Assembly (NCBI GenBank): GCA_043228905.1
Contig: JBHGNT010000004.1
Location: 25,544,001-25,608,000 of the forward strand
DNA length: 64,000 nt
Origin: Azolla caroliniana
Lineage: Eukaryota; Polypodiophyta
Reading direction: 5' to 3'
Made by a program: the position numbers and the translations under genes. Shown here in pieces: positions 57,058 through 64,000 of the stretch. The notes under the pieces are model-generated. The model made no database searches, was not told where the DNA came from, and saw only the letters and a list, made by a program, of their open reading frames with translations. The stretch's first letter is position 1. Each line of letters opens with the position of its first letter.

Positions 57058-58985
57058 GCTGGTTTGAAACTTTATTTGGATAGGAAGAAGTGTGAAGGTA
57101 GCTTGGTTGACACGTACGACACAATTTTCTGATGGTGGTTTAAGGTTGGTAGTCAATGTAAGGCTCTTCTGGCAAAATTTGTTATTAGGTCTATGTTGCC
57201 TACTCAAGGTATATGGTCTGAGTTGCATTTTAAATTGTTTGGTTGATATTAAACCGTCTACTAGTGGTTTTTGGAAACCATCTCTAAGATGGGCATTCTT
57301 GTCAAATTTTAAGACGAGACAGATACATGGTCTGAAAGATGATTTTATGGTTGGCATTTGTAAAGCGTGGGATGTTGTTAAGTTTTTGTTTATTCGTAGA
57401 TGCACATCTTCAAATGAAGAACTGTTGCGGCAACCTTTGATTTGGAATTTTATTTTTTTTGATGGGAGGGGTGTATTGCTTGGAAGTAGACCGCGATTAC
57501 AGTGGGCTAAGTTGGATAATGGTATAGTTGCCACGGTAGCCTCTGGGGGAAATTTTGTTTGTCATCTTAATAATTCTCAGCTTGATGCTACCATGTGTAA
57601 GGTTTTTAGAGCCGTGTTTGATGTTATTCAGTTATTTTTAGGGAATTTTCTCTCTAATTGGTCACCTTCTTTTGTGCATGTTTGAAATTTGGAAATTTTG
57701 CTCTGGTTGGTATTATGATAGGAGTAAAAGGAACAACGTCTCAAGGAGACTATTACTATTTTGATGTATCTGAGGAAGGAAGATTATGGCAAACTGATGT
57801 GGAGTCGTCAATTTTGCAAACGGCATTGCAACATTCGATGAGAGTGATTGGTAAATCTGGTAAAAGGTAGATTTTAGATCCTTCTCCTTCTGATAGTATG
57901 TTATTTTGCCAATTATGGGTATTTAAAAAAAAATCGTTGTTGGACTTGCATTGGGATCCATCAGATTATCTTGGAAACATAAAAGTCCTTCGTCTCATAC
58001 TAAATTTATTCAGTTTTTCAATATTCTGTGAAGTTGGGGCGAAATTTGCTCTTAGTAGGAAATTGCATCTGGCATCCGCTATGAAAGTGTGGTTGGCGAA
58101 TGGGGCCTCTTCAATGGATGCATCTAAATATTGGAAGTGTTTATGGAGTATGCAGATTCCCAAGAAGATTGTACTTTTTCACTGGTTAATGATCCATTAT
58201 GCACTACCGGTTCCGACTTGGTTGCGACAACTAAATAATAAGTCGTGTGGATTTGGTTGTGGATGTATGATGGAATCAATTAAGCATGTATTGTAGTCTT
58301 GTCCTAAAATTATGCAAGTATGGAAGAGAGTATTAAGGTTGTTGATATTGATACATGTTAATTGTGTGATCACTTGGGGTGTGGTCAGGTGGGGCATTCT
58401 AGAGGGACAACTGTTATATGAAAAGGAGGATGTAGTGGAAGCCTTTCACATAGTTCCTCCACATATACAAATGGTTCAACCTTTTCTAATTGATAGTTTG
58501 CAATTTAGGGATGATATTAACAATCGGCAACGGTTCGGTTCAGTTCGAGAGTGTCCAAACCGTTTAAAAATCTTGAAACCTAAACCGAACCGTTTGGTAA
58601 ATATCCAAACCGTTAATCCATTAAACTGCTAAAACCGTGGTTTCGTGGTTCGGTTTCGGTTTTCAACTTGAGTCAAAATTAAATTTTTAGTTTTTATTTT
58701 TTATTTTTTATTTTTATTTTCGATTTTTTATTTTTCAAAATTTTAAAGATTTTTCCTAAAATGTGAGAATTAGGCTTAAAAATAAAAAGGTTGTTTTATT
58801 TTATTTTATTTAAATTTAAAATGTTTTAAAAATAAAAAAACCATCAAACTATTTAAACCGTTAAGCCGTAGTTTCGTGGTCCGGTTCAATTTGGAACCGA
58901 ACCGTTGGCGATTGTTAGATGATATTATTTGGAAGACAATTATTCAAATTTCATATAAAGACATGACTACTTCTTAATACTAAAC
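57058..58985 (+). mobile_element. LINE remnant, RT C-part and zinc-binding region
   Basis: Begins directly after the copia family 2 LTR. Readable parts in order: KALLAKFVIRSMLPT (about 57168-57212), LLRQPLIWNFIFFDGRGVLL (57422-57481), then the frame at 57898-58296 with YWKCLWSMQIPKKIVLFHWL, ALPVPTWLRQL and the Cys-rich CGFGCGCMMESIKHVL. These match the P..WN region and the RVT zinc-binding region of plant L1-type LINEs. Stops and frameshifts are frequent. A MITE (58518-58917) splits the end, and the same frame resumes at its right flank up to a stop at 58976. Confidence 0.7.
58518..58917 (+). mobile_element. MITE, copy B
   Basis: 400 bp with inverted ends TAACAATCGGCAACGG and, on the other strand from the right, TAACAATCGCCAACGG (about 23 of 24 matching). 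Target duplication GATGATAT lies at 58510-58517 and 58918-58925. The interior is AT-rich between arms with GGTTCGG and AACCGTT motifs. It is inverted relative to copy A, inserted in the LINE relic, and non-coding. Confidence 0.9.
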
Positions 58986-60950
58986 GTCATCCTATGGCTC
59001 ATGAGTACACTTTTGAAGTTCACTACATTTTTATATTTCTTGTAAGAATCTGTATTTTAATTTCATTTCTTTGTTTGACTTAAGAAAGTTAATCAACGTT
59101 TTTGTTCTTATGTGGCATCCATCACAAGGAATTGCCTTGATTCCCAATAGCTACCAATATATGATTACTATTTATTTTGTAGTTGAACAAGTGTGAGTAT
59201 TGAAGACATGGACCCCAAGGGCATGGAAATGAAACCAATGCCATAGTGTTCCTTGTCGACCGTGGTGTTACCTTTGGACCATGATGGCATGATTATATGA
59301 TCACCATTGAATAAGCAAGGGACAAAAAAATGGACACGCTACAAAGACCACGCTCCCAAAGAAGTAAAACTTGTGTATGTTGGTGTGCTTGTCAAAATAG
59401 GTTCTCAATAGATAAGAAAGCATTCCTCATTATTTATATACGTGATTCATTCATTTTCATTTATAGCACCATGATGGCGTGATGATATGATCACAATTGA
59501 ATAAGCAAGGGACACAAAAAAAGGACATGCTACAAAGACCTTGCTCCCACAAAAGTAAAACTTGCATGTGTTGGTGTGCTGGTCAAAATAGGTTCTCAAT
59601 ATGTACATAAGAAAACATTCTTCGTGATTTATATACTTGCTGATTCATTCATTTCCATTCATAGCAGATGTCTAGATTTATAATACCTTATCCAACATTT
59701 CCTCCACTCTCCTTTTTTTTAATGGAAGATGATATTCACTTCACATCTTAGTAACTTCTATATTTATTAAAAATATATCTCACATGCCTCTTTTTACATA
59801 TGCATATCCTTGCTATGATCAAGCTTTGTTGTTCACTTTACTCACACAAGGTGGAGACATATCAGTGTTTTACGTTATTGGTTTGTGATAAAATTTTGGA
59901 AGGGGGTGTTAACCATTCATGGGTCTAGGTTTCTTTCATAATGTGAGAGACAACGAAGTATTAGAGATATGGGCAATCAAATGCATACTACATAGTAAAT
60001 TATGATAGAGCTCCCAAGTCTCCTAACGATGTGTAACATTATTTTATTGAGACATGTGCTAGATGTGGCCCTTATAATATAGTGTGCATGCCCATGCATA
60101 AGCATGCACATATACACATCAAAAATTTGAGGAGACAAAGATTGATGAAGGTGCGAACTTTCATGCAAATCCACTCACAATCGTAAATAACTCATGCCCA
60201 AATATGTTCATTGTATCGTTGTAAATAACCTAGTACCATTTGATGCATGTAAACATTTATACATAGTTTGGGGCTATGGGATGTATGATCATACACATGA
60301 GCCTTCATTGAGAGACACCATAAGAATATTTCTTTGATCATTCGCATTTGGAACGTGGGCTCCTCACCCCTCCTTTGACATCCTAACGTACACAAGTTCA
60401 AAATCTCGAATTGATATGGCACCAAAGAGAATCCAACTTTTTGTTGTTTACCTTTTCTTTCCAATGTCATTGTTATTGTCAAGAAAATGGTAGTGTTTAC
60501 AAGGCGCCTTGCATGACGTTGTGTCTTTGTTCATATATTTGCATCTCTATGGATCTACACATACATGTCTAAACAACATGGAGCGGTATAGCATATGGGC
60601 GCACATATACATTCAAAACTATTTGTATACAATGAATAGTATCTGGCCCATGTTTTTTTTGTGTGCTGTGGATGAACAAGTCAAGAGAAACCCTCTCCTG
60701 AATGGAAGCATGAGATAAGGGGATAATCATTGATCCATACAAAAACGTTGTTCAAATTGATGACATAAGTCACCAAGTCACCAAAATGTCCTATTCATTA
60801 AGACATAGTCTCACGAGATCAAGGGCTCAAACCAAGAGGCATAGATCATATCATCGATCACATGGAGCACACCGGCGAATGAGTTATTCGAATCACAAAG
60901 AAATGTGAATTCATCTTTGGCATGAGTGGGGTGTGGTTGATGAGGCAAAC
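58986..60950. other. Intergenic, no gene seen
   Basis: Contains the 190-bp tandem duplication at 59278-59665. Short frames at 60192-60482 (minus) and 60509-60718 (plus) have no recognisable features. Confidence 0.55.
59278..59665. repeat. Two-copy tandem repeat, 190 bp unit
   Basis: ACCATGATGGCATGATTATA at 59278 recurs at 59468 as ACCATGATGGCGTGATGATA. Both units end in GATTCATTCATTT(T/C)CATT(T/C)ATAGC. Differences are few but spread, so it is not very recent. Confidence 0.88.
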
Positions 60951-60955
60951 AGTAT

Positions 60956-61285
60956 TTGACCTTGAAACCATCGATATATTGGACTTTTTCCGGTTATTTG
61001 TGGGGTCTAGCAATTTTGCGATGTAACCTTGTCAGGATTCATTTACTAGACACGCCAGTTTTGATTTTATCGCATTCCATATCTTCGAATCCGAGAGCGA
61101 ATGACCCGAGCGGTCATTCGCAATTCCAAACATATGAAAAGGAAGTGGAAAGAGGAAGGGGGGTGGGGGGTGGGTTCTCCAATGCTTTTGACTCTGTCTC
61201 CTTTCCCCTACTGTCCCCTGCCCCTTTCTTCCTACCTTCCGTTTTTTCTGGTTGACTCATTAGCTCAATTCTCTTGCTTATAAAG
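60956..61285 (+). promoter_or_regulatory. Promoter of the VQ gene: W-boxes and TATA
   Basis: TTGACY W-boxes at 60956-60961, 61187-61192 and 61252-61257, and a TATAAAG box at 61279-61285, 82 bp before the start codon. W-boxes bind WRKY factors, the usual partners of VQ proteins, which suggests feedback or defence-type induction. The short motif can occur by chance, but the copy 22 bp before TATA is well placed. Confidence 0.6.
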
Positions 61286-61349
61286 AGAGAACCTCCAGAG
61301 CACCACAACAAGAGTATAGAAACAGAGCAGCAGCAGCAATCGATCTCTT

Positions 61350-61367
61350 ATGCAGCTCTGTGTGTAA
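61350..61367 (+). other. Upstream ORF overlapping the VQ start codon
   Basis: ATG at 61350 opens a five-codon ORF (M-Q-L-C-V) that ends with TAA at 61365-61367. The A of that stop is the first base of the VQ start codon (TAATG). Such stop-start overlap can permit termination-reinitiation or limit translation. Whether it is in the mRNA depends on the real transcription start, expected near 61310 from the TATA box. Confidence 0.65.
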
Positions 61368-62272
61368 TGAATCAGCCTCTGCCCATGAATTCTGGATCTG
61401 AAACAGAGTATTGGTCCTGGAATGAAGAGAATCATATGCTAAGCATGGCTCTGACCACCCATACTTTGGTCCCCAATCCTGGTGTGAATGACCCTCTCCT
61501 CACGACCTTTCATCCCGACAACTACGCTTTCCATGGTACTCTTTGTCCGGACAAGCCCCCGAGAACTGTCCAGGAGAACGGCCCTCCGAGATCCCCTTCG
61601 CCTCAAGCAACTCCTCCTCTCGTTCCCGAAACTGACCTCCATCTACCCTCCCAAAGATCGATATGTAGAGCTTTGTCCGGACAAATTGCCAAACGATGCC
61701 GTCGGGGGCCCAAGCATAAGGCACCCATCGCATTTCTCTCTACAGATGTATCGAATTTTAGAGATATGGTGCAACAATTGACAGGAATCGCGTCGTCATC
61801 ATCGTCCCAGACTTGTTCGGTTAGCGATAATAGTTCTATTGGCGTGGACAATACTAGTCGTAGTGCAGTGCCCGTGTTTCGACCCCATCCAACTCGACCA
61901 CTTTGCAATGACACTATCCATTTGGCCTCACTTGTTGACACTTCCAAATCTTTGCTTCGGCCTAGACCTTATAATGTTGCCGATTATCCCCGCCCATTTG
62001 ACTTCCCTAATCAACCCAATTTGGATGAAGGTTTTCGTGGTACTATTGGCCAAGACATGAACATCAGAGCTATGAACCAACACGATTGTTTTAATGGATC
62101 TATATTGAGACATTTTAACCATCGAATGAACCAAAGTGATGGGCCATTGCCACCATCGACATCATTGCTAGAGTTACGAAACCCCATAGTAGATAATAAT
62201 GCACTTCAAGAAACTAACCCCATGAGCATAGAAGATCTACAAAAGATGATTGATGAGCTTTTCGCCACGTGA
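61367..62272 (+). CDS. VQ-motif protein, WRKY-interacting type
   Basis: 301 residues from ATG 61367, intronless as many angiosperm VQ genes are. The motif FRDMVQQLTG at residues 131-140 is an exact FxxxVQxLTG. It is preceded by basic RCRRGPKHKAP and the FLSTDVSN segment, a common VQ context. The rest is low-complexity: Pro-rich (about 70-95), Ser-rich after the motif, and Asn/Pro-rich toward the C-terminus, ending DLQKMIDELFAT. VQ proteins bind WRKY transcription factors, sometimes also MAP kinases or calmodulin, and tune defence and growth in the nucleus. The frame is open upstream to a TTG at 61274, but this spans the TATA box, so 61367 is preferred. Internal 14-bp direct repeats (CTTTGTCCGGACAA) occur near 61540 and 61671. 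Confidence 0.88.
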   Translation: MNQPLPMNSGSETEYWSWNEENHMLSMALTTHTLVPNPGVNDPLLTTFHPDNYAFHGTLCPDKPPRTVQENGPPRSPSPQATPPLVPETDLHLPSQRSICRALSGQIAKRCRRGPKHKAPIAFLSTDVSNFRDMVQQLTGIASSSSSQTCSVSDNSSIGVDNTSRSAVPVFRPHPTRPLCNDTIHLASLVDTSKSLLRPRPYNVADYPRPFDFPNQPNLDEGFRGTIGQDMNIRAMNQHDCFNGSILRHFNHRMNQSDGPLPPSTSLLELRNPIVDNNALQETNPMSIEDLQKMIDELFAT

Positions 62273-64000
62273 ACTTGACATGTTTATGGAGGATATGTGA
62301 GTTTCCTTAAATGTGATATAAATATGCCTATAAACACTTTAGTCAACAAGGCAAACAATGCTTGTGAGGATGGCATGGGTCCCAAACATATTTATGGAGT
62401 ACGTAGGTCCTATTCAATGTGGTATTGACATTAGGATGTAACCATATTGACGTCTCAATGGAAGATCCCTTGAGAAAACATAAGTTGTTTGATCGGATAT
62501 GTAAATATAGAAATTGAACACTTACTAACTATAGTTGAACATGGCTTATACTTTGTTCTATAGGATAACTAGCTAGTTTGCTTGTGTGGGCCTGTTGAAG
62601 GGGCAATTAAAGAAGATGGATGAGCTATTTTTCTCCACAAAAATAGATTTCAAAAAGACATTTCAAACCAAGATTCCCAAAATAATTGATTGCATTCATT
62701 GAAAATTGATGCAAAAGTCTTTCTAAACTCTACATCCATTTGCGTACACAATTTTAGAATCTAATGATCGATTTTATTCCTAAAAAAACATGTTAAATAC
62801 TTAACTTTATAAATGTAAAACCATCTCACAACCATTACGCTTCATGAGTGGCCAATTTTATTACCTTATACATGAAACAAGTTTCGCAAATATTTTCACG
62901 TTTTGTGTTAGAACTAGATATTACCTTGTGCACCAAAGTTAATCTCACATTTCAGAAAGTGCATGTTTCAGACCCTTGAGACCTTGAACAAATTGTCATT
63001 AGTATTTCACCCTTAAACTAATGGCCAAAAGAGATCGGGTAGATCAAATCCTCAAGAAATATCTGTCTTGGATGATAACTTATCCATAAGATTATGAGAA
63101 GATCGAATTGTTAATATAGATGAGGCAAACCACACGAAGATCTTAGGGCGCGACCTTCAAAGTGAATACGCATGTGATTTGAGATATGAGCAATGGGGCA
63201 AGAATAAAACAAGAGAACGAGTGACATGATGTAAGACAAAATGTTGATGATTCTATGCAATGACTAATGTTAATATTCTTGAGATCAACTATGGTAAAAC
63301 TTGCCTTTATACATTTCAACATGGATTTCATGATTGGACCTTACAACTATACAATTACTAAGACTTACACCCAGTTTTTATCCCTTACGTTAACTAAAAG
63401 TGACAATTGGTATCATAGGATACGAGTGTTGGCAAAATTTGGGGTAGCCCAAAAATGATCACATAGAAGTAAAGATGTGAATGATGAATAATTTCATCCA
63501 AAAGCTAGAAAAAATTATCATTAAACACTACTTTGAGATCTACTTGGTAAAGTATTACCTTTAACACCTATAATTGTAGGATACTTAGGATACAGTACAC
63601 GTAGATTAAGTATGTTAGGTTGTCGGTATTGTCAAAGTATTCTACTTTTTTAAAATACTTAGATGATGTATTCTACCGATAATATATGTTAATTAATACA
63701 TGTAGAATATGTTAAAAATGCAGAATACATTAAATACTTCTTAAAAAATTTTGAGACATTACAAATTTGTTAAATATGTAAAATTCGAGAAACATTTTAA
63801 AATGGTTATTCTAAAATGTAGAGTACATATAGAATACTTTGGGGTATTCTAAAAAGTATTATAGACATAAAATACTCCTCCAACAAATAACTTTCATGGT
63901 TACATAGTTTAATGTGGATCAAGTATCCCATTATTGCATGTGAGGAAAATTGTTTTTGTAAGTCAGCCAATTGCAAAAGGTTAATATAGCTTAGGGCGTA
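62273..64000. other. Downstream of the VQ gene, no further gene seen
   Basis: AT-rich DNA. 63590-63870 is full of GTAGAATAC and AAATACTT motifs. One phrase (AATACATTAAATACTTCTTA) resembles the reverse complement of 46529-46548, hinting at a shared repeat family. Confidence 0.5.

Noticed and set aside
61274-61366. N-terminal extension of the VQ protein from a TTG
   Set aside because: It has no ATG and covers the TATA box and presumed transcription start. ATG 61367 is better.
1-64000. tRNA or rRNA genes
   Set aside because: No complete cloverleaf with paired stems was found. B-box-like hits belong to SINE-like repeats.

Overview
The window is nuclear DNA of a seed plant, most likely an angiosperm. 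It is AT-rich and gene-poor, with spliced genes bounded by GT..AG and many diverged LTR retrotransposons, LINE remnants, a MITE family and microsatellites. I see six credible host genes in 64 kb and no tRNA, rRNA or CRISPR array. I cannot name the species from the sequence.

Host genes, left to right: (1) a three-exon SHAQK-class single-repeat MYB regulator with an N-terminal KLFGV repression-type motif (3107-5395, +); (2) an intronless 2S-albumin-like seed storage protein with poly-glutamate blocks (9482-10153, -), with TATA, RY and ABRE-type elements upstream; (3) a RING-H2 protein, probably a ubiquitin ligase (15651-16619, +); (4) an intronless P-class PPR protein, probably organellar (29831-30922, +); (5) a four-exon Tubby-like F-box protein (38247-41255, +); (6) an intronless VQ-motif protein (61367-62272, +), with a five-codon upstream ORF whose stop overlaps the main start, and W-boxes upstream. 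They are independent genes, not an operon. Several belong to classes linked to hormone, stress or seed regulation.

Mobile DNA: 21621-27736 is a decayed Ty1-copia element (family 1) with both LTRs, a primer-binding site and a TTCTC target duplication. Its reverse transcriptase is split by a solo LTR (25312-26184, TGTTA..TAACA ends, TTATA duplication), which itself carries a reversed solo LTR of copia family 2. From 46823 to about 53915 lies a minus-strand Ty3-gypsy element. It has one LTR, a polyprotein lacking the integrase core, and about 1,000 codons of extra coiled-coil ORF between pol and the LTR. It is cut at its 5' side and joined head to head with a 5'-truncated copia family 2 element (about 53916-57057, +). 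LINE remnants with RVT zinc-binding regions lie at 19880-20680 (-), 34109-34826 (-) and 57058-58985 (+), and a short LINE reverse-transcriptase piece lies at 7800-7930. Two copies of one MITE (28406-28808 and 58518-58917) have matching inverted ends and 8-bp target duplications; the second splits the 57-58 kb LINE.

The rest is intergenic. It shows many two- to four-copy local tandem duplications (35 to 190 bp units), a tRNA-like SINE pair (33.5-33.9 kb), a 22-base G run and a 300-bp TACA microsatellite. The strongest candidates for something not yet described are the gypsy element's post-pol coiled-coil ORF and the 2S-albumin-like gene, which appears to have lost exactly one of its four canonical disulfide pairs.
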